Assembly: GCA_963728445.1 (NCBI GenBank)
Contig: CAVSJO010000007.1
Span: forward strand, 62,001-126,000
DNA length: 64,000 nt
Direction of reading: 5' to 3'
Source: CAVSJO01 sp963728445
GTDB lineage: Bacteria > Gemmatimonadota > Gemmatimonadetes > Longimicrobiales > RSA9
Shown here: positions 17,554-26,220 of the stretch, piece by piece
Position numbering within the stretch: the stretch's first letter is position 1
Layout: every line of letters starts with the position of its first letter
The notes under the pieces: generated by a model
What the model was told of the DNA's origin: nothing
The model's input: only the letters and a program-made list of their open reading frames with translations
The model's database searches: none
Position numbers and translations under genes: made by a program

Positions 17554-19673
17554 CTGCCCGCCTCGGCCCGCAGCCGCTCGGCGCCGCCCTGCTTCAGCAT
17601 GCGGTCGAAGAAGTCGGCCGCCGCGTGGTACGCCGCCAGCCAGTTCCGGTGCAGCAGGAAATCGTGGACCTCGTCCGGGAAGACGAGCTCTTCGAAGTGG
17701 ACGCCCTCTCGCCGCAGCCCCTCGATCAGGTCGACGGACTCGCTGAACGGCACGTTGCGGTCGTCGTCCCCCTGGATCACGAGCACAGGGGAGCGCCACC
17801 GGTCGATCGACGCCATGGGCGACGACTCGAAGGCGCGCTTCGCCACGTCCGCCCGTGTCGCGACGTCGTAGTCCGGCGCGAAGTTGCGGATCACCACGTT
17901 CCAGTCGTGCACGCCGTGGAGGTCCACGCCCGCGGCGAAGAGGTCGGACGAACGTGCGAGCCCCATCGCCGTCAGGTAGCCACCGTACGAGCCGCCCCAG
18001 AGCCCGATCTTCTGACCGTCCACATCCGGCCGGCTGCGCAGGTACAGGCCCGCGCCCTGGACGTCCCGGTACTCGCTTGCTCCGTCCGCACCGTAGTCCA
18101 GCGCCTCCCGGAAGTTCAGCCCGTAGCCGATGCCGCTCCTGTAGTTGACCGCCAGCACGATGTAGCCCCGGCTGGCCAGGTACTGATTCATCGCGTAGGC
18201 GTTGTGATAGTAGAAGTTGTAGTGGAAGCCGAGCAGCATCTGCCGCGGCGGGCCGCCGTGGAAGAAGATCAGCGCCGGCCGCTTCTGCCCCGGCTTCAGG
18301 TCCTTGGGCAGGAAGAGCTGCCCGTGGATGGGCATTCCGTCCGACGCGGAGAAGATCACCTGCTGCGGCGTCACGAGGGCGCCGCCGGGGAACGCGCCGG
18401 GAGCCGCCGTCACGGCCTTTCGGGAGCCACCGGTCAGCAGCTCCACGTGTGCGGGCGTGGTCGGGCCGGAGGCGAGGAAGACGACGTCGCCACCGACGGC
18501 CACGGGGGACCACTCGAGCCCCTCTCCCCGCGTCAGCGCACGCGCCGGAGCCCCACCGGCCGCCGCCACGCGCCAGAGATGGCGTCGGTCGATGTCGCTC
18601 TTGTTGGACGAGTAGATCAGATCCCGGCGGTCGGACGCGAGCGCCGTGTGCTGCACCTCGAAGTCGCCGGGCGTCAGGTCGACGGCCCTGCCGCCGGAGA
18701 CGGGGACCGACCACATGTGCAGCCACCCGGTCTTCTCCCACGGGAATACGATCCGGTCGCCGGCCGTCCAGTAGATCTCGCCACCCTGGTCGTTCGAGGC
18801 GAACGCGCTGCCCGGTCCCTCGTCCGCCGTCCACACGGCCGCGCCACCACCGCTCGAGACGTCGGCCACGACGATGGACCACGGAAGCGCCGTGCGCTGG
18901 GGGATGAAGGGAAGCGGCTCCTTCTCGTTCGGGATGCGCAGGAACGCGATGCGCTTGCCGTCGGGCGACCACGCGGGACTCTCGTCGTGGTCCGTGCTCG
19001 GCTGCATGTATGTGACCGACTTCGCAGAGAGGTCGTAGACGCCGACGAAGCCATGATCGCCGCGCCGGCTGGCGAAGGCGAGCCGCGAGCCGTCGGGCGA
19101 CCACGTCAGCGACCCGGCCGCTCCGCGGATCGTCAGGAGCTGCTTCGCCTCGGCGGAGTCCCCGAGCGCGACGGACCAGATCTGCCCGCGATTCACGAAG
19201 GCGACGACGTCGCCCTTCGGCGATACGGCCGGCGATGAGCCGGCCCCCAGCCTGCGGGGCTCGCCGCCCGCGGCCGACACGATCCACACCGCCCGGCCCG
19301 GCCAGTCTGCCGTGCTCAGGGGGTTCGGCGCCTCACCGGCGCCGTTCGGTGCGCCGCCCCGGACGTAGACGATGGAGGCGCCGTCCGGCGTGAACGCCAG
19401 GTCGGTCACCTCCTGGCCGTCGTCCTGGTCGTACGTCGTCACCTGACGCGGCGCCCAGTCCGGCGCGGACGCGACCCAGACGTTGCGCATCCCCCGCTCG
19501 TCGGCGCTCCAGGCGACCCGCCCGCCCTGCGGCGCGGCGACGAGGTCGGTTGGGAAGGGATCGTCGAGGACCTGCTCGAGCGTGAACGACTGGGCGGCCG
19601 CCGGACGCGGCGCCAGGGCGAGGGCCGTGGCCAGGACCAGTCCGGGAAGGGCTGCGACGCGGGACGGCTGCAT
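17550..19673 (-). CDS. S9 family peptidase (prolyl oligopeptidase type)
   Basis: This 707-residue secreted peptidase has a signal peptide ending in PAAAQ, a beta-propeller of WD40-like repeats (motifs such as SPDGSRLAF and SPDGKRIAF, residues about 40-420), and a C-terminal alpha/beta-hydrolase domain. The catalytic serine is in GLWGGSYGGYLT, the aspartate in GDDDRNVPF and the histidine in DEVHDFLLH. Such enzymes trim dipeptides or oligopeptides outside the cytoplasm. A ribosome site AGGAGAG precedes the ATG. It lies 24 bases after the DUF4442 gene on the same strand and is likely co-transcribed with it. Confidence 0.92.
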   Translation of the reverse strand: MQPSRVAALPGLVLATALALAPRPAAAQSFTLEQVLDDPFPTDLVAAPQGGRVAWSADERGMRNVWVASAPDWAPRQVTTYDQDDGQEVTDLAFTPDGASIVYVRGGAPNGAGEAPNPLSTADWPGRAVWIVSAAGGEPRRLGAGSSPAVSPKGDVVAFVNRGQIWSVALGDSAEAKQLLTIRGAAGSLTWSPDGSRLAFASRRGDHGFVGVYDLSAKSVTYMQPSTDHDESPAWSPDGKRIAFLRIPNEKEPLPFIPQRTALPWSIVVADVSSGGGAAVWTADEGPGSAFASNDQGGEIYWTAGDRIVFPWEKTGWLHMWSVPVSGGRAVDLTPGDFEVQHTALASDRRDLIYSSNKSDIDRRHLWRVAAAGGAPARALTRGEGLEWSPVAVGGDVVFLASGPTTPAHVELLTGGSRKAVTAAPGAFPGGALVTPQQVIFSASDGMPIHGQLFLPKDLKPGQKRPALIFFHGGPPRQMLLGFHYNFYYHNAYAMNQYLASRGYIVLAVNYRSGIGYGLNFREALDYGADGASEYRDVQGAGLYLRSRPDVDGQKIGLWGGSYGGYLTAMGLARSSDLFAAGVDLHGVHDWNVVIRNFAPDYDVATRADVAKRAFESSPMASIDRWRSPVLVIQGDDDRNVPFSESVDLIEGLRREGVHFEELVFPDEVHDFLLHRNWLAAYHAAADFFDRMLKQGGAERLRAEAGS

Positions 19674-19697
19674 TACGATCTCTCCTGTCGGGGAATG

Positions 19698-20207
19698 TCA
19701 GGCGGGCGCCGCCGGTACGGGCGCGAGCCGCCAGCGGGCGGTGACGCGGGCGACGAGGTCTCCCTCGGCGTCCCGCAGGTCGGCGTGAGCCTCGGTTTCG
19801 ACGGCTTCACCGCCTACGGTCGGCGGCTCACAATGGCAGCTCGCCTCGATACGGCCACGGGCCTTCTTCTCGTACGTGATGGCGAGGCCGACGGGAATGC
19901 CGCGAACGCCAGGCGGCAGTGACGTCATGAGCGCGAGGCCGGTCACCAGCTCGCCCAGGTTCACGAGGGCGATGGCGTGGATCGACCGGACGTGGTTGCG
20001 CAGGCGGCGGCGGTCCTCGATGGCGGCCGTGGCCGAGCCCGGCTCGAGCGCCACGACTTCCGGGGAGACGCTGCCGGTGTACGGCGCGAAGCGGCCGACG
20101 ATCCAGCCCATGATCCGTCCCCCGAAGGGCCACCCCCGCACGCGCTTCCACGTGCCGAGCAGACGGCTGCCGGCAGCGGCGGGATCGGTCCGAGAGGGGG
20201 AGGGCAT
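19698..20207 (-). CDS. DUF4442 hotdog-fold protein
   Basis: This 169-residue protein of the PaaI-like DUF4442 group, a hotdog-fold thioesterase relative, has RNHVRSIHAIALVNLGELVTG (a helix with the typical N/H-containing hotdog turn) near residue 70. It is presumed to bind acyl-CoA or acyl-ACP. No substrate is known. A TATCAT hexamer lies only six bases before the ATG and there is no ribosome site, so its message may be leaderless. It stands between the outer-membrane barrel gene and the S9 peptidase on the same strand. Confidence 0.75.
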   Translation of the reverse strand: MPSPSRTDPAAAGSRLLGTWKRVRGWPFGGRIMGWIVGRFAPYTGSVSPEVVALEPGSATAAIEDRRRLRNHVRSIHAIALVNLGELVTGLALMTSLPPGVRGIPVGLAITYEKKARGRIEASCHCEPPTVGGEAVETEAHADLRDAEGDLVARVTARWRLAPVPAAPA

Positions 20208-20265
20208 GGCCCCATGATACGTGGGGTCGCGCCCGGAATCGAGGGCCGCAGTCCGAACGACTCCC

Positions 20266-22509
20266 TCAGTATTCCACCGCGAGGGAAGCGACGAACCGCC
20301 ACGGCCCGGGCTCGCCGAGGGGTCGCGCCGCGCCGATGCTGACGCCGCCGCCGAAGAAGCGCATGCGCAGATCGAGGTCGGCCCGGACGCCGTCGCTGGT
20401 CGTCCAGCCGTTGCGTTCCAGAAGGCGCCGGCCGTCGGCCGTCACGTACGTCCAGCCGGCGTCGATGCCGACCGACGGCGCGGGCGCCGGCCCGGGGAAC
20501 CACAGCGACCCGATCCGGACCGGTCGCTCCAGGAGCGGCAGCGTGTACATCGTCATGCCTCGCAGCACGGCGGCCAGGTCACCGGTGAACGACTTGGGGT
20601 CGTAGCCGGAGAGGCCGCTCGCCCCGCCCAGCTCGAAGAGCGCCTGGGGCGGCGGATCGGAGGACGCGACGAGCCCCGCGTCGAAGCGGCCCGAGACGGC
20701 AAACCGCCCTCGGGTCGTGTGGCCGCCCGTTCCCAGCACGATGCGCTGCCAGTCGAGATCGCCCGTGGCGCCCTCCCAGCGGAGCCACCAGCCCAGGCCC
20801 GGGCGAAGGGAGAGCGCACCGGCGCCGGCGTCGTGCTCGATCGCGGCACGGGCGAGCCAGAACACGCCCTCGGCCATGGGCCGATCGACGGCGGTGCCCG
20901 TGACACCAACGGCCGGCCCGGCCCCGACCGTGTCCGCCGCCTGCGACCAGACGAGGTCCCGATCCCGGGCGCGGGCGAGCTCGAGGCGCACGCTCGTGCC
21001 CGAGCCTCTCGGCTGTCGGGCGATCACGCCCGCGAGCTGCCTGTCCACGAAGTCCCAGCTCTGGCCGGCGATGAGGGGAGGCACGTCCGGTTCCAGGACG
21101 GCGTTGGCCACGAAGTCGTTGGTCGGCGACAGCTCGCGCGCCGCCCGCACGCCCAGCTCCCAGCCGCCGATCCAGCCGGACAGCTCCGCTCCACCTCGGA
21201 CCTGGCCCTCGCCCCATCCATAGCCGGCGTGCACACGGAGCACGGGCCCGGACGCGTCCTTGCCGGCGTTCGCGATGAATCCGCCGCCCGTGAAGAGCCC
21301 TTCGACCTCGTTCACGCGGACGAGGCTCGACAGGTAGCGGGCGCCGAATCGGACGCCGGGCTCTCGAGCCACGACGACGGCCGTCGGCGCGACGTCGTCG
21401 AAGTCGCGGGCGCTGGCCGCCGCCGTCATCTGCCCGAGAGGGTGGGACCAGCCGCCATACTCCGACAGCCGCCCAAGATCCGAGGTCACGAGGGTGCCGC
21501 CGGGCAGCGTGTCGCCGGCCGCCGCGAGGGAGGTCAGCGCTGCGGCATTGGGTCGGACTGCGGCGAATCGAGAGACGACGCGGAAGGCGAGGCGCTGATC
21601 CGTGAGCGGGGACGTCGCCTGTACTTCGATCCGCTGGTAGTGCGGGAGCCAGTACTTCCCGTCGTACTCGGCGTTCTCGAACTGGACGTACAGCGCTCCG
21701 GAGACGACGGCGCCGAGCAGGCCACCTCCGGGAGAGCCGCCGCGCAGGAGCCGGCCCCGCATGCGGACGATCTGCAGCCGATTGGCGTCGAGGTCGACGT
21801 CGCCCTGGAACAGACGCGTGTTCCGGTCGGGCTGCCCACGCGGCGTGACGTGGATCCGGACGAGGGGAATCGTGCGATCGGGCAGGCGAATGACGTCCAC
21901 GGTGTCTCCGCCACTGAACGTGTAGAACCGGGCGCGGTCCGCGGCGAACGGGTGGACGGCACGGACCGTCACCGTGCGGCCTGCGCGCGATTCCGGCCGG
22001 TCCGTTCGGACGAGGTCGAGGCGGTCCCCGTAGAGGACCGGGACGAGCCAGGGGATCTCGAAGAACGACAGCGTGGAAGGCGCGAAGCCGAGGGTCTGGG
22101 CGCGGTATCCGACCAGCTCCTGCACCGGCTCCAGCCCGGCTCTCCAGAGGAGGCGACTCGCGACCTGCTCGACCTGCAGCGCTTCCTCCCGGCCGTCCGG
22201 CTCGGTGTCCAGCATCGAGAGCTCCGTCTCCACCTTCGCCGTGTAGCCGTCGAGATCGGCGGGAACGCGGGCGCTGGCGGCCTCGGCGCGCTCGAGCAGG
22301 CCGCGCAGCGCCGGCGAAGCGTACGACGAGTCGGACCGCGCCGCCGCCCGCCGGCTCGCCTTCACGAGGTCTTCGATGGAGACGGTTCGGCTCGGCGGCG
22401 GCAGGACGGGTGTGGTGTCCGGAACCTGGGCACGTCCGGGAGACGGCGCGCCAGCGGCGAGGGTCCCCATTGCCAGGGCCGCCATCGCGGCCAGGGTCGT
22501 CGGCTTCAT
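20266..22509 (-). CDS. Outer-membrane beta-barrel protein with LolA-like N-terminal region
   Basis: This 747-residue exported protein has a signal peptide ending in PGRAQ. Residues roughly 150-330 resemble the strand-rich segment found before barrels in DUF5686-type surface proteins (GDVDLDANRLQIVRMRGRLL, then an EYDGKYWLPHYQRIEV stretch). The rest is alternating strands, and the chain ends LAVEY, with the terminal aromatic residue typical of outer-membrane barrels. The role is unknown. Candidates include assembly or transport at the outer membrane. Start: the signal peptide begins at the ATG at 22509, although the frame is open much further upstream. Confidence 0.7.
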   Translation of the reverse strand: MKPTTLAAMAALAMGTLAAGAPSPGRAQVPDTTPVLPPPSRTVSIEDLVKASRRAAARSDSSYASPALRGLLERAEAASARVPADLDGYTAKVETELSMLDTEPDGREEALQVEQVASRLLWRAGLEPVQELVGYRAQTLGFAPSTLSFFEIPWLVPVLYGDRLDLVRTDRPESRAGRTVTVRAVHPFAADRARFYTFSGGDTVDVIRLPDRTIPLVRIHVTPRGQPDRNTRLFQGDVDLDANRLQIVRMRGRLLRGGSPGGGLLGAVVSGALYVQFENAEYDGKYWLPHYQRIEVQATSPLTDQRLAFRVVSRFAAVRPNAAALTSLAAAGDTLPGGTLVTSDLGRLSEYGGWSHPLGQMTAAASARDFDDVAPTAVVVAREPGVRFGARYLSSLVRVNEVEGLFTGGGFIANAGKDASGPVLRVHAGYGWGEGQVRGGAELSGWIGGWELGVRAARELSPTNDFVANAVLEPDVPPLIAGQSWDFVDRQLAGVIARQPRGSGTSVRLELARARDRDLVWSQAADTVGAGPAVGVTGTAVDRPMAEGVFWLARAAIEHDAGAGALSLRPGLGWWLRWEGATGDLDWQRIVLGTGGHTTRGRFAVSGRFDAGLVASSDPPPQALFELGGASGLSGYDPKSFTGDLAAVLRGMTMYTLPLLERPVRIGSLWFPGPAPAPSVGIDAGWTYVTADGRRLLERNGWTTSDGVRADLDLRMRFFGGGVSIGAARPLGEPGPWRFVASLAVEY

Positions 22510-22599
22510 CGCCGGCACCCCATGCAGATGCCGCGCCGCTGTCCCATCGAACGGCCGCCGCGCGTTATGGATCTGTACCCCCGAGTGGAGGTTGGCATC

Positions 22600-23133
22600 A
22601 TGCGAGTGCGCTCCAGGGCATTGGTCCTCGTCCCGTTCGCCGTGGCCGCGACCCTCGTGCAGGGCCCCGCGGCCGCGCAGCAGCCCGGTCCGCCGCCCCA
22701 CCCGTGTCACGACCGGCCGGAGGCCCACCAGCTCGACTTCTGGATCGGCCAGTGGGACGTGACGTCCGGCGGCAAGGTGGCTGGCACCAACGACGTCCAT
22801 CCGATTCTCGAGCACTGCGTGGTGTTCGAGAACTGGTCCGGCGCCGGTGGCGGAAACGGAAAGAGCTTCAACTTCTACGACGCATCCCGGAACGTGTGGC
22901 GCCAGGTCTGGGTCGCGGACTCGGGCGGCGTGCTCGAGCTCACGGGCGGCTTCGAGGACGGCGCGATGCGACTGCACGGGGAGGCCCGCATGCGCGACGG
23001 CACCCGCGCGCTGCAGCGGCTGACGCTGACGCCCCTCGCCCCCGACACCGTGCGGCAGCTCTGGGAGAGCTCGTCGGACGGCGGCGCGACGTGGAAGCCG
23101 GTCTTCGACGGTCTCTACGTGCGCCGGCGCTGA
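22600..23133 (+). CDS. Secreted hypothetical protein (DUF1579-like)
   Basis: This 177-residue protein has a clear signal peptide (cleavage after PAAAQ). The mature part begins HQLDFWIGQWDV, followed by a GGNGKSFNFYD segment and a closing LWESSSDGGATWKPVFDG segment, a pattern common in secreted DUF1579-like proteins of unknown role. GGAGG lies six bases before the ATG at 22600. An ATG eleven codons upstream is in frame but lacks a ribosome site. It diverges from the barrel protein gene. Confidence 0.7.
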   Translation: MRVRSRALVLVPFAVAATLVQGPAAAQQPGPPPHPCHDRPEAHQLDFWIGQWDVTSGGKVAGTNDVHPILEHCVVFENWSGAGGGNGKSFNFYDASRNVWRQVWVADSGGVLELTGGFEDGAMRLHGEARMRDGTRALQRLTLTPLAPDTVRQLWESSSDGGATWKPVFDGLYVRRR

Positions 23134-23184
23134 GGGCCGACTACCTTTCGCTCCCCCGAAAACGGACGCCTACAGGAGCGAAAG

Positions 23185-23649
23185 ATGCCCAACCGTACCG
23201 CCACGTTCGACACCACCGCAGGAACCTTCGACGTCGAGCTCTTCGAGGAGCGCGCGCCGAAGACGACGAAGAATTTCATCGACCTGGCGGAGAAGGGGTT
23301 CTACGACGGGACCCTCTTCCACCGGGTGATCAAGGGGTTCATGATCCAGGGCGGAGACCCGACGGGAACGGGCCGGGGCGGCCCCGGACACACCATCGAC
23401 GACGAGTTCCATCCCGAGCTCCGACACGACACCGAGGGCGTTCTCTCCATGGCGAACGCCGGCCCGAACACCGGCGGCTCCCAGTTCTTCGTGACTCTCG
23501 CGGCGACGCCGTGGCTCGACGACCGGCACGCCGTCTTCGGCAAGGTGGTCCGCGGCATGGACGTGGTGAAGACGATCGGATCGACCCAGACGAACCATGC
23601 GGATCGGCCGGTGAGCGACGTGAAGATCAACAGTGTGAAGGTGGAGTAG
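23185..23649 (+). CDS. Peptidyl-prolyl cis-trans isomerase, cyclophilin type
   Basis: This 154-residue cyclophilin speeds proline isomerisation during protein folding. The active-site run FHRVIKGFMIQGGDP, the GSQFFVTL segment and the W in ATPWLDDRHAVFG are all present. No signal peptide is seen, so it should be cytoplasmic. A TACCTT box lies 38 bases before the ATG. Its stop is two bases before the start of the M28 peptidase gene, so the two are co-translated. Confidence 0.93.
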   Translation: MPNRTATFDTTAGTFDVELFEERAPKTTKNFIDLAEKGFYDGTLFHRVIKGFMIQGGDPTGTGRGGPGHTIDDEFHPELRHDTEGVLSMANAGPNTGGSQFFVTLAATPWLDDRHAVFGKVVRGMDVVKTIGSTQTNHADRPVSDVKINSVKVE

Positions 23650-23651
23650 GT

Positions 23652-24797
23652 ATGGAGAGGTTGAGGCTGAGGTTGAGGCTGAGGCTGAGGCTGAGGCTGA
23701 GGCTGAGGCTGAGGCGCACGGCGGGCTCGGGACTGCCTGCGGGGCTGGCTGCGGGGCTGCGGGGCGGTGCTGTGCTGGTCCTGTTGGCGGCACTCGGGGC
23801 GGGGCCGCTGGTGGGGCAGGGGATGGCGACGGCCGCGCCGACCGACGTGCCCGTGGCGCGTGTCCGGGCGGAGCTTTCTGCGCTGGCCGCGGACTCGATG
23901 CGCGGGAGGCTCACGGCCACGCCGGCGAGCGACGAGGCGGCGGAATGGCTGGCGGAGCAGCTCCGCTCGTACGGGCTCCGACCGGCGGGGGACGACGGCT
24001 GGTACCAGCGCGTGCCCATGATCTGGATCGAGCGGAACGGCCGGCGCATCCCCCGGCTCCTCGACTCCTGGGCGGCGCAGGACTCGCTTGCCGAGGACCG
24101 TCGGGCGGTTGGAAGGAACGTCATCGGCGTGATCCGGGGCTCCGACCCGGAGCTGAAGGATCAGGCCCTGGTCGTGGCGGCGCACTACGATCACCTGGGC
24201 GTCGGCGCACCCGTGGACGGCGACTCGATCTACAACGGCGCCGACGACGACGCCTCGGGCGTGGTCGCCGTCCTCGAGATCGCCCGTGCGCTGGCGTCCG
24301 GCCCGGGTCCGCGACGGACGGTGGTGGTGATGCTCACGACCGGCGAGGAGGAGGGCCTGCTGGGGACGCGCTGGTACCTGGACCATCCGGTGGTGCCGCT
24401 GGACCGGACGGCGGCCGAGCTGGAGGTCGAGATGATCGGCCGCCCCGACTCGCTGGCCGGCGGCCCGGGCCGGGCGTGGCTGACCGGCTACGACCGGTCC
24501 ACCTTCGGCGAGGAGCTGAAGGCCGGCGGCGTCGCCATCGTTGCAGACCCTCGCCCGGACCAGCATTTCTTTCAGCGCAGCGACAACTACGCCTTTGCCC
24601 TGCGAGGCATCCCGGCCCACACCCTCTCCAGCTTCAACCTGCACGGCGACTACCATCGTCCGTCGGACGAAGTGAGCCGCGTCGACTTCGATCACATGAC
24701 GGCCGTGATCGACGCGGCGATCCGGGCCGCGAAGCTGCTGGCGGACGGACCCGCGCCGCAATGGCGGGACGGCGGACGGCCGGTACCACGCGGATGA
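23652..24797 (+). CDS. M28 family metallopeptidase with Leu-Arg repeat N-terminus
   Basis: This 381-residue zinc aminopeptidase has its metal ligands visible in VAAHYDHLG (His, with Asp on the next strand), YNGADDDASG, TTGEEEGLLG and the late HGDYHRPSDE segment. The first 22 residues after Met-Glu are an alternating Leu-Arg run encoded by the GAGGCT tract, followed by a hydrophobic core (GGAVLVLLAALGAGPLVGQG) that ends like a signal peptide. The repeat would therefore form a very basic n-region. The ATG lies two bases after the cyclophilin stop. An amino-acid permease follows eight bases downstream, which suggests peptide breakdown and uptake in one operon. Confidence 0.88.
   Translation: MERLRLRLRLRLRLRLRLRLRRTAGSGLPAGLAAGLRGGAVLVLLAALGAGPLVGQGMATAAPTDVPVARVRAELSALAADSMRGRLTATPASDEAAEWLAEQLRSYGLRPAGDDGWYQRVPMIWIERNGRRIPRLLDSWAAQDSLAEDRRAVGRNVIGVIRGSDPELKDQALVVAAHYDHLGVGAPVDGDSIYNGADDDASGVVAVLEIARALASGPGPRRTVVVMLTTGEEEGLLGTRWYLDHPVVPLDRTAAELEVEMIGRPDSLAGGPGRAWLTGYDRSTFGEELKAGGVAIVADPRPDQHFFQRSDNYAFALRGIPAHTLSSFNLHGDYHRPSDEVSRVDFDHMTAVIDAAIRAAKLLADGPAPQWRDGGRPVPRG
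23657..23716 (+). repeat. Coding hexamer tract, ten GAGGYT-type units
   Basis: Ten hexamers lie inside the 5' end of the M28 peptidase gene: GAGGTT, GAGGCT, GAGGTT, six GAGGCT and a final GAGGCG. They are read as alternating Arg and Leu codons. The sequence decay at the ends (TT, CG) marks it as older than the perfect tract at 978. Confidence 0.95.
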
Positions 24798-24804
24798 GCC
24801 GCAC

Positions 24805-26175
24805 ATGAGCGAGCCGCGGCAGGTCGCTGCGGCCGCAGCGACGTCGCCCCCGGCCGACGAGCGGCGCCTCGACCGGACGCTGCGGATGGGCGACGTCGTC
24901 CTCCTCGCCGTCGGCTCCGTCATCGGGTCCGGCATCTTCCTGGTGCCCGGCGCGGTGCTCCGCCAGGTGCAGGGGGACGTGGGCATCGCCATGTTCGTGT
25001 GGCTTCTCGGCGGCGTACTCTCCGTGCTCGGTGCCCTCACCTATGGCGAGCTCGCGGCCATGAACCCCGAGGCGGGCGGCCTGTACGTCTTCATCCGGGA
25101 CGCCTATGGCCGCTTCCCGGCGTTCCTCTTCGGCTGGACTCTCTTCGGCGTCATCAACGCCGGCGCCGTCGCGACGCTGGCGGTGGCGTTCAGCACCTAT
25201 CTCGATCAGTTCGTCCACCTGAGCCCGGTTGCCGCGAAAGTGGTCTCCGTCGGGATTATCGCCGTCATGGCCGCCATCAACATCCGCGGTACGCGCCAGG
25301 GCGCCCGGGTGCAGAACGTTTCGACGCTGGTGAAGGCGGGGGCGATCCTGATCATGGGCGTCGCTCTGCTCGCGTTCGGCGCACACGTCACGGAGATGAC
25401 CGACCGTGCGTTCACGGTGCCGCTCGACGGGACGCTCGTGACGGGCCTCGGGCTGGCCACGATCGCGGTCCTCTGGGCATACGAGGGATGGCAGTTCGTG
25501 ACGTACGCGGCCGGGGAAGTCGTGGACGCGCAGCGGGCGTTTCCGCTGGGGATCGCCCTGGGAACGGCCGCTCTGGTCGGGATCTATCTGCTCGCCAACG
25601 CCGGCTACCTCGCGGCCGTCGGGGTCGACGGCATGATGGCGACGGACCGCGTCGCGTCCGTGGCCACCACGCAGGTGCTCGGCCCCTGGGCCGGGCGCGC
25701 CATCGGCGCGGCCGTGCTCGTCGCGATCTACTCGGCCGCCCACGCCAACACGCTCACCGCGCCCCGCGTCTACTTCGCCATGGCACGGGACGGGCTCTTC
25801 TTCCGAAGCCTGGGCCGCGTGCATCCGGGCTTCGGGACGCCCGCCGTCTCCATCGCCGTCAGCTCCGCCTGGGCCATGGTCCTCGCCGCGACCGGCACGT
25901 TCGAGCAGCTCCTCACGTACGTCGTCTTCGCCGGCTGGCTATTCTATGCCCTGGCGGCTTCGGCCGTGTTCGTTCAGAGGCGACGTCGCCCCGACGCTCC
26001 GCGTCCGTTCCGGGTCCCCGGCTACCCGATCACGCCGCTGCTCTTCGTGCTGGCCGCCGCCGCGATCGTGCTGAACACCATCATCGCGCAGCCGGCCCGC
26101 GCCGCGGTGGGACTCGGGATCGTCCTCGCGGGCGGGCCGGCGTACGTGCTGTGGCGCCGCTCGGCGGCGCGCTAG
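24805..26175 (+). CDS. APC family amino-acid permease
   Basis: This 456-residue transporter of the APC superfamily has about twelve helices. The diagnostic first-helix motif GSVIGSGIFLVPG is near residue 38, and a GALTYGELAAMNPEAGG segment follows helix 2. It resembles LAT/SLC7-type bacterial permeases that move amino acids by antiport or proton symport. The substrate is not predictable. It starts eight bases after the M28 peptidase and probably handles the amino acids that enzyme releases. Two copies of the recurrent palindrome fall in this gene (24838 and 25980), in different frames. Confidence 0.9.
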   Translation: MSEPRQVAAAAATSPPADERRLDRTLRMGDVVLLAVGSVIGSGIFLVPGAVLRQVQGDVGIAMFVWLLGGVLSVLGALTYGELAAMNPEAGGLYVFIRDAYGRFPAFLFGWTLFGVINAGAVATLAVAFSTYLDQFVHLSPVAAKVVSVGIIAVMAAINIRGTRQGARVQNVSTLVKAGAILIMGVALLAFGAHVTEMTDRAFTVPLDGTLVTGLGLATIAVLWAYEGWQFVTYAAGEVVDAQRAFPLGIALGTAALVGIYLLANAGYLAAVGVDGMMATDRVASVATTQVLGPWAGRAIGAAVLVAIYSAAHANTLTAPRVYFAMARDGLFFRSLGRVHPGFGTPAVSIAVSSAWAMVLAATGTFEQLLTYVVFAGWLFYALAASAVFVQRRRRPDAPRPFRVPGYPITPLLFVLAAAAIVLNTIIAQPARAAVGLGIVLAGGPAYVLWRRSAAR

Positions 26176-26192
26176 TCTGAGCCGCGTCCACT

Positions 26193-26213
26193 CGGCAGCG
26201 GGCGTCGCTGCCG
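26193..26213. terminator. Hairpin between convergent genes
   Basis: A perfect eight-base-pair stem (CGGCAGCG / CGCTGCCG) with a five-base loop lies in the 45-base gap between the ends of the permease and M1 peptidase genes. No U-tract follows on either strand, so it would be a weak or factor-assisted terminator for both directions. Confidence 0.5.
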
Positions 26214-26220
26214 CTGCGTC

